Shown here one piece after another: positions 11,256-21,355 of a DNA stretch of 64,000 nt. The translations under genes were made by a program, and so were the position numbers. The DNA is from Anaeramoeba flamelloides (Eukaryota > Metamonada > Anaeramoebidae): positions 3,601,001 through 3,665,000 of the forward strand of contig JANTQA010000070.1 of assembly GCA_027625915.1 (NCBI GenBank), written 5' to 3'. Positions within the stretch are counted from its first letter, which is position 1. Each line of letters opens with the position of its first letter. The notes below the pieces were generated by a model that did not search any database, was not told where the DNA came from, and saw only the letters and a program-made list of their open reading frames with translations.

Positions 11256-14200
11256 ATGAAAAAATAAAGAAATAATGAAAGATAGAAATACAGCAATTAA
11301 AATGATATTGTGTGTTAAAATAGTTTAAATAAACTGAGGAATAGAGCACTGAATATATATATATATATATTACTTCATTTACTTCATTTACTTTATTTAC
11401 CTTATTTACTTTTGACAACAAAAGGGTAAATTAAATTGTCTTTAAAAATAAACTTTTTTTCATAAAAACTTATTTTTCGATTTGCCCATATTCACAAAGT
11501 ATTATTAACGAAAATCGATTCTACATTATTATTTACTTGATTATAATTTAATACTCATTTGAGACACAATTAACAACTAACTTTTCGAATAGATATTTTT
11601 TGTTTTAAAAAATTTTTTATTTTTAATTTCAACCGAAATTTACATCTTTATCATTTCATTTTTTATTTGTGCTTTCAATTCACATTAGAATTTATTTAAT
11701 GGTAGATCAAAGATCAACTGATTGCGCGAATCATATGGATAAAAAAGTGAAACGGGCAAAAAAATTTCAACAGGGTTTTTAATTTAAAACATTAATAGAA
11801 TCACAAAAACCTGAAAACAAAAAGTGAGATCAATTCAAAGAAGAAAGAAATTAACTTCAAATAATAATACATTATATTATTATTAATCAAATCAACCAAC
11901 CCAATTTGGATCTACTTCTTTATTATTGAAATTGGATTGAGTTGATTTGGAGATCTCAAAATTAGTCAAAATTTTTGAATAAATTTTTAATAATTTAGAC
12001 GAATCCAAAAAAAATGCCTTTACTAAAAGATGGTATTATAAAAACTGTTATTTGGTTTGAATGCCTCCATTTTGTCTTTAATGATACTACACTCTTACTT
12101 GCCAAAATAAATGACCCAAAAATATACTACAACCTAGTATATTTCATCAAGGAATGTCTGGATATTAGAGGATCAATAAATGACACCTTAAAATAGTCCA
12201 GTTCTCACCCCTATTCAATCCATAATCTTTCTCTTTCATCACTTTTTTCCCTTCTCTCTTAATAATCTTTTTTTTTACCCTCTTAATTCAACCCTCTTTT
12301 TTTATTATTTTTTTACCTCTCCTTTTGACTTCTTTTTTTAATATATATATATATATATATTACTCTTTACATGGAACTGTAAGGATATATATTTTTATAT
12401 AATCCCCTTCATAAATAAACATTTTGTCTTTAATCATTTGATTTTTTCTTTATCAATTGATCTTACTTTTCTTTTTCATTTTTAATAATATTTCCATTGA
12501 AAAGCCGTGGTTGAACTTTTTTTCCATGTTTCTCTTTTTTTCTTAATGATAATTGGGCAAAAAGTCATTTTTAAATAGTTTGACCAAAAAGTTTTTGAAA
12601 CTATTTCTTAAAATATTTATCAATTCTCAATATAGCTCTATTTAGGGACTCTATTAAAACCTATTTAGCCATATTATGCTAATAATATATCCCTTAGCAT
12701 CACTGATTAACCTAAATTTCATCAAGTCTAAAATAAAAGATTTAAAATGATATTGATGTATTAATATATTTATTTTCTCATTTGTCTTTAATCCAGATCT
12801 GAATGATAATAAAAAGTGAAAATAGTTGAAAGATAAAGCAGTTATGTTATTCTATTTTTTTTTATTTTTGAAAAAAAAATAATAATTATTCATTTTTACA
12901 TTATCTTTTAAAGATTTTTATTTTTAATTTAATTTTTTAAATAAGAAATTAATTACAATAATAGTAATTCAAAACCCAATGCATTGGTTTAATAATAATA
13001 ATAATAATCAAATAACGTTGTTAATTTTATGATAAAAAAAACAATAAATAAAAAAATATATTACTGAAGAAATTTTCATTTTTTTTTAAGAAAAAATTTT
13101 AATAAATATTAAATCAAGAAAAAAATAAAATACATTTCTTTAGGCAAAAATTAAAAGTTTAATATGAATAATTTCCAAAATTTTTATTTAAACAATAGAA
13201 TATACTTGAAATACAAAAAAAAAAAAAAATTGTAAAATTATTTCATTTAATACATTGTAATTAAATCAAATAAAAACTTATCTAATAGACAAAGTAATCA
13301 AGACTAAATTTAAATAAAAAACAAAAATAACTTTTAAATATTATTCAAAGATAATAGAATAATCTTCATAACCTTAAAAAAATATTTTGAATTTCGATAT
13401 AAGTAAAAATTTGAATAATTCAATGTAAAATTTGATTTTTTCAATCTAAATTAATCCAGATCTTGGAAAATAATTTTTGATATATGGCCTTATATTCAAT
13501 AATATTGTTTATTTTATGTCTAGATTTTAAAAAGTCAAAAATTTAAAAAATATTAAAAAATTTAAAGAAAATAAATTATCAATCTGACTCAAACTATTGG
13601 CCAAATAATTTAAATTTGAAAAAAATTATTTGTTGAAAAAATTTCGCAAATTTTGCAATGAAAAAAAATATTATTTTTTTTTCAAATTTAATTTTTATTT
13701 TTTTTGTTTTTTTTAAATTATTTAGAATCAAATATATAAATTCCCGTTGAATAGTAATCACAGATAAAACAATTTTTCTATGTGATGTTAAAATATCTTT
13801 TGTAATGAAAAAAATATTTAATAAAGTATTTTTGGCAATATTGGGATGTAAAGGGGTACCCAAAAAAGTTCCAGTAAAATTTAATGTGTTTTAATCATTA
13901 AAACTAAGAATTTTTTGATGTCTAGACAAACTTTTCAAAAAAAAAAAAAAAAAAAAATATTTGACAAAATTTTGATAACATAATAACCCAGAAAAAATTC
14001 CCAATGTTGAAAATTTTTTTTCAAGTTATTATTTTATTGTATGTAACTATACAATTTTTAATTATAATCTTTTCTAAGATAATTTTTTATAAATTCTATA
14101 TCTTATAATCATTTTATAACTGTTCAAATTAAAGTTTTTATTTAGAAGGCAATTAGTATATTTGGGATTCTAGGGGATATAGTGATTATGGTATAATATA

Positions 14201-16855
14201 AAAATGTGTTTTTATCAAAAAAAGTCTATTTTTATTTTATTTTTTTATATTATTTAAGGAATGAGTTATTAGCCCCTCTTGTTTGCTGTTAGGTTTTTTT
14301 TTATTATTTTTTCTGATTATTTGGAAAAACTATAGATTTTCGTTAGGTTTTTTTGAGTTTTCTATTTATTTGTGAAGTGTTCTAAGTTTTTTTGAGTTTT
14401 CTATTTTTTTACAAAACCTCAAAAAAACCAATAACACTTAACAGATAAAACGGGTAACCTCAAGAAAACCACCGTTAAGTTTTTTTTAATTTCTAAAATT
14501 AAAAAAAACCGCCATTAGCTTTTCCAGAATTGAAAAAAAATTGAATAAAATCTTTGATTTTTCTCCATTCTTTTGAATTCTGGAAAAGCTAGGTACTCTA
14601 CGGCACTCTACGGCACTTGACAATACGATCATTGAGAAAATGATCCAAATCTTCATGATATCTAAATTATTTGATTTTTTGCAAAGTTCATAATTTTTTG
14701 AATTATTTTTATTCATAACATAAGAGTGCTTGTTGAAATAATTTGGAAAATTTCTGAATTTTAAAATAAAAGTTAAACCTTCCATTTTAAATCTCTGTGT
14801 CTTTAGGTTTTCCGAAATTTAAAAGAATAAAATCCCGTTGATTTTACTCGATTCTTTTGAATTCTGCAAAACTGCCATTAACTTTTTTTTAATTTGAGAA
14901 ATAAATAGAAAATTTATGAAAATTTATTTTTATTTCAAAAATTATCAGAAAACCTACATTTAGGTTTTCCAGATTTAAATATGTAAAGTAAAATCAAAGA
15001 TTTTTCTCTACCCCTTTGAATTCTGGAAAATCTAATTATATTTCTATCTTGGACATTTTCTAAATTTTTAATTCTGAAGTTATCTCGTTCTAATTCGAGT
15101 TGTTTTATATTTTTGGGATTTCCAATTAATATTTTAAAATTCTTCTTTTTTTCTAAAAGGGAAAGTAGCCGATTCATTCATCAAAACGGGTTTTTTTTAA
15201 TTTTTGGGATCAATTTAAATCTTCTTTTATTTATTGATGTTCTGACAGGATCAATTTTTGTTTCAGTTTTATAAATAACTCAAGAAGTCTATTTTGAGAG
15301 AAAATTCAATTTACACTTATGAAGGGGTTTCTTATATTGAAAAAAACAAAAAAAAAAAAAAAAAAAAAGGAATCTGAAACACAAACTCTGTGTAATCTAT
15401 GGTTTTTGTTTTGTGATCAAAAATTAAAAAATTCATTCCACGTATATTTCGAGAATAATCCTTTCCATTTATTGAAAGCACTGCATAATTTCCAGCATCA
15501 TAACCAGCTGATTTGAGGACAAAATCAAATGTTTCGCTTTCAATCTTGGTTAATTTTTTTTTTATTTGTTCAATGTGAAGGTTTGTATCTGTAACAGAAT
15601 TTAGAATTTTCGAAAAATTAGACTCATTTCTGATTTGGAATTCTTGATCAATATTTGCAAAGTCGTCAATACTGTCAGCATTAATATAATTCTGATCAAC
15701 AAAGCCACCATAAAAAAATTTTACTAATAAAGATATTACTTCGTAGGTTCTAGTCTTTTCAAGAATTTTATTTGTGATATTGGAATTTTTAAACATTGAG
15801 TAATAAAATTTGCTTCTGCACTGTAGGATTATCTTATGAACACTAATCTCTTCTTCTTCCTCCTCCTCCTCCTCCTCTTTTTCTATTTCTATTTCTATTT
15901 TCTCTTCTTCTTCTTCTTCTTCTTCTTCTTCTTCTTCATCATCAAAAATTATTTTTAAATCTTTAGATTTCTCATCAGAGAGCAATGAGTAAATATCTTT
16001 TGTGAATTGGTATTTCTCTGATTTTTGATCAAAATCAAGATCTAATTGAATGAGTATTTCCTGAACAATCGATTTATGATTTTCATTCAATATTTTGCAT
16101 GTATAAACCCAATAAAGAAAGGTATGTACAGTCTGTTGGTCGTACATTTCAAGCTGCTCAATAGTTTTTTTGAAATTGGAGCTTCCAAGTCTCGAATCTA
16201 ATATCGCCTTATGGCATTTGTTGTCTTGTATGATCGTATCTGTAAATTCTGCCTTTTCATATAAACTTTCAAAGTCTTTGAAATATGCCTCATCAACATT
16301 ACACAGTTCGACTCTTGATCCAGATGTTCCTTTTTTTTCAAGCCCACTTCCAGACTTTGTTCCCTTAATGCCGATCAACGCATAGCTTGCCCTGAACTCT
16401 ATATCAAACATAGTACCGCCTATTTTTTTAAAAATCTCTTTGCTTTCATTATCTAACCGACTTGTTGCCTCGTCCTTTACAGAGACTATTACAATAGTGC
16501 CGTTTCGGATTTCGTTAATAAAATCCATGAAATGGGTTCTGGATGTAACCGATCCCCATGTATCAAAGGTCCTATTTTTTCAAGAAGATTGTGAGTATTA
16601 GAGTAACAATGAGATGAGTGTTTTGAAGAAATTACAAGAAGAACGGGTTTGTTGAAAAATTAAACTTTACGCTGAATGGGTAACCTCGAGTTTCGTAGGG
16701 TTGACGAGTACAACGTTGATTCCTCTTTTGTTGTATGAATATTCTTTCCCATTTACTTTAATCGAGGAAACACAACCATTACCATAGCCCATAGAGACAA
16801 CTTCAATAAAAAGTGGTTCTTCGAATTTTTCAAGAATTTTTTTGGAATTATACAT
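10906..16855 (-). CDS. ILEI-BTB-BTB-ILEI multidomain protein
   Basis: Three exons on the minus strand, 16855-16671, 16571-15387 and 11215-10906, give 559 residues. Both introns join in phase 2 and each join restores an ILEI domain (the fold of FAM3 cytokines and the POMGnT1 stem). Domain 1, about residues 15-140, has RGINVVLVNP, TFDTWGS, GTIVIVSVKDEA, IGGT, FRASYALIGIKG. Domain 2, about 406-540, has RGMNFLIFD, SFDTYSS, GKIVMLAVKDEA, IGGT, FVMIGIKG. Between them lie a weak BTB (about 165-230) and a second BTB (about 264-370) with a long Glu-rich tract before ISVHKIILQCRS. ILEI domains are normally lumenal or extracellular, yet the start (MYNSKKILEK) has no signal peptide. Cytosolic or nuclear location is inferred. 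The acidic tract is encoded by a CTT/CTC microsatellite at about 15,847-15,940. Confidence 0.85.
11220..11253. repeat. TA microsatellite beside the exon-3 acceptor
   Basis: An uninterrupted TA run of about 17 units lies within a few bases of the acceptor of the ILEI-BTB gene's last exon, in the place usually held by a polypyrimidine tract. A second shorter run is at about 11,352-11,371. Confidence 0.9.
11371..11411. repeat. 10-base tandem repeat
   Basis: About four copies of a TTTACTTCAT-like unit, the last two slightly changed (TTTACTTTAT, TTTACCTTAT). It lies within the intron of the ILEI-BTB gene. Confidence 0.8.
12014..12196 (+). CDS. Possible small ORF, 60 residues, unknown
   Basis: An ATG-started frame reading MPLLKDGIIKTVIWFECLHF and ending in TAG, with more balanced amino-acid composition than nearby chance frames. 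It lies antisense in the large intron of the ILEI-BTB gene. I recognise no domain. It may be a fragment of an old element or a chance ORF. Confidence 0.2.
   Translation: MPLLKDGIIKTVIWFECLHFVFNDTTLLLAKINDPKIYYNLVYFIKECLDIRGSINDTLK
12341..12361. repeat. TA microsatellite
   Basis: About ten TA units in the ILEI-BTB intron, with no other feature attached. Confidence 0.85.
12700..14190. repeat. Dispersed repeat R-B, copy 1, with an internal insertion
   Basis: About 12,700-12,790 and 13,451-14,190 are colinear with about 24,735-25,560. Shared landmarks include TTTAAAATGATATTGAT, TGTGTTTTAATCATTAAAAC, TTTTTGATGTCTAGACAAAC and a GGGATATA block at the right end. The two halves are separated here by a 650-base insertion. 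No coding sequence is recognised. Confidence 0.75.
12801..13450. mobile_element. 650-base insertion flanked by a 13-base target duplication
   Basis: TTAATCCAGATCT occurs at 12,788-12,800 and again at 13,451-13,463, exactly bracketing sequence that is absent from the paralogous R-B copy near 24,810. The paralogue reads through with a decayed form of the same site. The insert is AT-rich, has no long terminal inverted repeat that I can see and no obvious reading frame. A 13-base duplication suits target-primed retrotransposition, or an element class that makes long duplications. Confidence 0.65.
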
Positions 16856-17060
16856 TCAAAAAATCAGAGTTGATAAAAAAAAATGAAGAAAAAAAAGGAG
16901 AAAAAACCACCTACCAATTTATTCAACTATTCTATTTTTCGCTCCTTTTGTAATCTCAACTGATTGAAAAAAAAATTTTTTTTACACTTTTTTGTTAACT
17001 TTTTGTAACATAAATGTTTAAAACACTTTTTTTCTTTCAAATTGTACTAAACAAGGGTAT

Positions 17061-17238
17061 ACTGGTATTTGAATAATAAATGGGATTTTTTTTCACTTCA
17101 TTTTTAATTTCTCTTTTTTAAGAGAACATAGATCGAGAACCTTAAATTGTAACCTAATCTCTTTGAGAACTATATTTATAAAAAAAAAATATGGAAAAGG
17201 AAGTGAAAATTCTTTCCCATTTAGAATTCAAATACCAG
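17061..17238. mobile_element. MITE family M3, copy A
   Basis: A hairpin of about 178 bases with ends CTGGTATTTGAATAATAAAT and ATTCAAATACCAG flanked by TA on both sides, which suggests a TA-targeting (Tc1/mariner-like) element. No coding capacity. Confidence 0.8.
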
Positions 17239-17320
17239 TAAAAAATTGTGTATTTCAGAAATCGAATATAAGAGAACTGTAGGCAAGTTTAAAGGATCCA
17301 ATTATCTTGCAAGTTTCATT

Positions 17321-17490
17321 ACTGGTATTTGAATTATAAACGGGAAAAATTTCAACTTCATTTTCCATTTCCTTTTTCAAACAAAGACACAAATTACAAC
17401 ACACTTCTTTGAAGAACCCAATTTATAAAAGAGAAAAAGGAAATTGGAAAGGAAGTGAAAATTTTTTCATATTGATAATTCAAATACCAG
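17321..17490. mobile_element. MITE family M3, copy B
   Basis: Hairpin starting ACTGGTATTTGAATTATAAA and ending AATTCAAATACCAG, about 170 bases, 80 bases downstream of copy A in the same orientation. Confidence 0.8.
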
Positions 17491-18257
17491 CAATGAAACA
17501 TCACGCTTTTTGTTCCAAAAAGTTAACAAAAAAATGTCAAAAAAAATTTTTTTTTCAATCAATTGAAATTCCAAATCTTTAAAAAAGTCCCAATACAAAT
17601 AAATTTAGTTCTGATTGTCATTTTCTTTTGCCTGTTAATTTATAGGTCTTCTATACTATTTGTTTTAAAATAAATGGAACAAAATTTTCATTCAGCTTTC
17701 CAATAAAGATTTTAATAATTAAATTTACTTTTCGAACTTTTATTTCTTAAAATCAGCTTAAGTCATTAATTCCCCTTTTTGAATTGGGACTTTCATGATT
17801 TATTTTACGTTCTAGGATGTGATTATTTTTAAAAGCCAAATGAAAATTTTGATCTTTTTATTTTGCAATTAACAGTAATTTCCATCTTTTTGAATTTGGT
17901 ACTTTTGAAGTTTGATATTAATTATTGAGAGATGTGTTTTTTAGGAAAGCTGAATGAAAATTTTGATCTTTGTATTATGCAATTGACAGTAATAAAACAA
18001 CATAACTTTTTGTAATCAATATTATAATTGCAAAATAATAATTTTAGGAGATTTTAATTTTAAAGATATTGAGATTAAAAGAAAAATTCACGTCTATAAA
18101 AATTTAAAAAATTATTCCAAATTCTTCAAATAGTAGAACAAATAATATTGACCATATCTTAATTATTTATAATAATAAAAAGACTCGAAAAAAATCAAGA
18201 TCGATAGAAAACAATCTATCTGATCATAAAATGATTATTAATATATTTTGTTAAATT

Positions 18258-18450
18258 CAGTTCCACTTTTAAGGCACAAACTTTCAACGAAATTTAAGGC
18301 ACAATAAAAACCTCAAATTAAGGTACAAAATTCAAATTCTAGTAAAATAAGTTGAAAAAAAAAAATTACAAATTTTGTGCCTTAATTTGAGATTTTTTTG
18401 TGTCTTAAATTTCTTTGAAAGTTTATATCTTAAAAGTGGAACTGTCTGTA
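18258..18450. mobile_element. MITE family M2 copy inside the LINE fragment
   Basis: A palindromic element of about 193 bases: CAGTTCCACTTTTAAGGCAC at the left and the complement (CTTAAAAGTGGAACTG) at the right, with two internal AAATTAAGG blocks. It splits the decayed LINE. Confidence 0.85.
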
Positions 18451-18532
18451 AACACAGATTGGAATATTTGAAAAAACAATATAAAATTACTAATAATAAC
18501 ATTTATCAAAAAGAATTTATAAATTATATAAG

Positions 18533-18535
<3 letters not shown>

Positions 18536-18571
<36 letters not shown>
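18536..18571. repeat. TA microsatellite
   Basis: About 18 TA units within the decayed LINE linker region. Confidence 0.9.
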
Positions 18572-18575
<4 letters not shown>

Positions 18576-18955
18576 TACTAACTCTATAAAAAACTTTAAC
18601 GATAATTTTTTCAAATATATGATTATAATTTATAAAGAATATATCAAAGATTACAAAATTGCTCCATTAATCAAAAGTATTTTAAGTAATCCAAACATAA
18701 TTAATAGGATCAGAAAAATAAACAAATAAGCTTGGAATAAATTCATAGATGGAACAAATTGAGATTTTATTGTAAATGAATTTCTTTGGAAAATAATTAA
18801 TTTAATAAGGTCTAAAAATATGAAAATGATTTTAAATAATAAAAATATGATTGATAAATAATTTGGAAATATTTAAAAAAATTCGATTGAACCAAGTTGA
18901 TAAAATTTAAATTATATAAAATATTTAAGAATTACTAATGATTATTATTTTTTTT

Positions 18956-19060
18956 TCTTTTCTTTTTTATTCTATTCTTTTCTTTTCTTTTCTTTTCTTT
19001 GTCTTTCTTTTATTTGCTTAATTTTATTTTCTTTTCTTTACTTTTCTTTTCTTTTCTTAT
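18956..19060. repeat. TTTTC-type pentanucleotide tract
   Basis: Imperfect tandem CTTTT units on the plus strand, broken by ATT and GTC variants. Confidence 0.85.
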
Positions 19061-19449
19061 CCAAAATGTTTGAAAAAATGTCAACGTGTTTTTTATTGGT
19101 TTGAAAAATTTTTTCCATTAGTAGATCTTGTAATGATGAACTATTTCCCATTAACGATTTCCATTTTTAATTCTCTGAATTTTTTACCAATGTGTTCTGT
19201 ATGATATATTTTTGTTTTTTATGTTTGAAAAAATAATTAAAAAAAAAAAATGAATTTCAAAATGGCAAATTTCCACTTTTATACTCAAACTACTACTTTA
19301 AACTATTAAAGTTTGAAATTATGTCCATTAATTAATAATCTTGAAATTTATGATTTTCTGCTTAAATTTCTGAAATAAGATTTTAGTATAAGGGAAACTA
19401 TAGTTTAATCTACACTTCTTTAATAATAATAAAAAAAAATGACTAGTTT

Positions 19450-19650
19450 TTTTTTAAATTTATTGATTTTGGGTGTGTCCAATTTTTTGGAATGAGGTTT
19501 ATTTGATAATCATAAACTCTTTTCCAGTGAAAGGGATTCATTTTTATTGAAGAAATAGAACACAATCCCATGTGTATAATTCATTATTCTTCTATAGATA
19601 AATTTTTAATTTTTAAATCATGATCATTTTTTGTTATATAGTAAATTTTT

Positions 19651-19699
<49 letters not shown>

Positions 19700-20000
19700 C
19701 TTCATTCATGTTGTTTGTTTTTTAAAAAAGTAAAATATTAAAAAAAAAACTGTTTGAAAACTCGAAATTAACTTTAAGAAAATTGAAGCTTTATATTTTC
19801 TTTCAAAATCGAAACATTTTCAATTAAAAAATCTTATTTCCAACAATCTGAATTTTCCAAAGAAATTGAGTTTTTTTACATCAAAATTAGAATGAAAGGG
19901 CTCAAAAATTTTTTTCACAGTTAATTTTTTTGGAACTTTATAGTTTTTTAAGGTTATTTCTTTTACGAGTAACAATTATAATTCAACTTGTATTATTTCT
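19450..20000. repeat. Dispersed repeat R-C, copy 1
   Basis: Colinear with 53,830-54,740. Shared features include a region of T-runs and a downstream block that on the minus strand still reads residues like RKREIIQVEL, against EIREIINFQLEL in the other copy. A 47-base T run (19,653-19,699) lies inside. Probably a decayed gene or element of unknown family. Confidence 0.6.
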
Positions 20001-20334
20001 CTTTTTCTAATTATTCTTGTGTTACTGATTAATTATTTCTTAAAAAAAGTTATGAATTATTCTTTTTTGATGATTACCTTTGTATGAAATGGAGTTTAGA
20101 TCAAATTAAATATTTCAGTTTTCAAAGTTTTAAATTAGAACTTTATAGATAGGATACATCTACAAATTACTCTTTTTTAAGAAATAAAATTTATTTTTAG
20201 GAAATTTTCAAATCGTTGTTTTTTTTTTTTTTAAATTTGCAAGTTTCCTAAATCGTATTTTGGCAAAATACCAGAACGAGCTGGGCATTTTTATACCATT
20301 ACAAGTACTGACTGGAAAGATTGTACCGAAAGTT

Positions 20335-20440
20335 GAATTCAATTTACTTCAGTTAGGTTTCAATTTGCTTCAGTTCGGTTTCAATTCTCTTCACTTTACT
20401 CTGTTAGCTTCATTTGGCTCAAGTTAAGTTCAGTTTGCTT
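20335..20440. repeat. Degenerate tandem of a CTTCAGTT-containing unit
   Basis: Successive copies of CAATTTGCTTCAGTTAGG-like units of about 24 bases, with changes. It directly abuts an M6 MITE. Confidence 0.6.
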
Positions 20441-20444
20441 AAAT

Positions 20445-20663
20445 CCCTAGTCCCAGTACAAAAGCAAAAAATGGGTATTTTTTTTGTTATTTTTTTTAAT
20501 TAACTTTTTTGGAATATCATAAAGTTATAGTTTTGAAACAAGTATTTGGATCGGTTTGAATAGTAATCATTTTTACATTTCAGGCAACCTTTTGTTCATG
20601 GGGTTTTTGAAAAATAAATTACAAAAAAGTTGGACATTTTTTGCTTTTATACTGAGACTAGGG
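20445..20663. mobile_element. MITE family M6, copy A
   Basis: Inverted ends CCCTAGTCCCAGTACAAAAG and CTTTTATACTGAGACTAGGG enclose about 219 bases. A second copy with the interior inverted lies at 36,475-36,707. Confidence 0.8.
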
Positions 20664-21355
20664 CTTTAAGATTTAATTTTTGACAAGTTTATCAATTCTT
20701 AATATGATTTTTTATCCATTTTACCTCATCCAAACACATAAAAAAAAAAAACAAAAAGAGGAGGAAATCAAACAAGTTAAAAAAAAAGTAAATTTGGAAA
20801 AAGTGAAAATTTTCAAAAATAAATTATCCACAAACCTTTTTCATGATCAGCTTCCTCAATAATTCTTCTCAAGGATAGGAAAAGAAAAAGAAAAAGAAAA
20901 AAAAACAAAGGTCAATAATGAAATTAAGAAAAGAACACTAACATCTGAAAAGGTTGATTTAATAATTATTCCACTTTATTGAATAATTTTGTTGTTTATA
21001 TTTATTATTAATTTAAATTTAATGTATTATAAATTTCTTGTAATTAATAAGAATAAGTTTTAACCAGTATTTTCATAAATTTCAATTATTCTTATTATTG
21101 TGGAACAATTAAAAAATTAATAATATTGTAAAATTGTAATTTTTTTTTTTGAATAAAATTTTAATTATTTTTAATCTTTCAATGTATATTAAAATAATTT
21201 TTAAGGCATTCAATTTATGTAATGGACATAAACAATTTCTTGTTCGAAAAAAAAATTAATATTAATTGTCTCCAAAAAATAAATAAATAAAATAAAATAA
21301 AATAAAGGAAAAAGATTAATTTGGTTGTTGTAAAAAAAAAAAAAAAAGTTAGAAT

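Larger units (their letters stand above)
11216..15386 (-). other. 4.17-kb intron of the ILEI-BTB gene
   Basis: Donor GTTTGT (less usual) at 15,386 and acceptor TTAG at 11,216. The phase-2 join gives the codon GAC and the expected ILEI sequence DYTDSFDTYSS; the other nearby GT would create an immediate stop. The intron holds AT microsatellites, a 10-base TTTACTTCAT tandem, repeat R-B with an insertion (12,700-14,190) and repeat R-G (about 14,290-14,450). Confidence 0.8.
16957..17572. repeat. Composite palindrome enclosing two M3 MITEs
   Basis: The outer arms at about 16,957-17,010 and 17,513-17,572 are inverted copies (CAACTGATTGAAAAAAAA with TTTTTGTTAACTTTTTG, and the complement). Inside are two M3 hairpins in head-to-tail order. 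Confidence 0.75.
18040..18890 (+). mobile_element. Decayed LINE fragment (APE endonuclease and linker)
   Basis: Near 18,040-18,068 the plus strand reads KIIILGDFNFKD, the GDFN signature of APE-type LINE endonucleases. Near 18,150-18,245 it reads NIDHILIIYNNKK then NNLSDHKMIINI, matching the ID-Y-IL and SDH catalytic motifs at the end of that domain. After an M2 MITE (18,258-18,450) more coding-like sequence follows, with a TA microsatellite inside it and a stretch resembling the endonuclease-RT linker (KIAPLIKSILSNPNIINRIR, then AWNKFIDGTN) at about 18,650-18,770. The RT itself is not seen. Several frame changes and stops show that it is dead. Confidence 0.7.
16856..21355. other. Intergenic, repeat-rich
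   Basis: Between the start of the ILEI-BTB gene and the 3' end of the Spg1-type gene, both on the minus strand. It holds a composite palindrome with two M3 MITEs, a decayed LINE fragment with an M2 insertion, a TTTTC pentanucleotide tract, a 47-base T run, repeat R-C copy 1 and an M6 MITE. I see no host gene. Confidence 0.6.
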
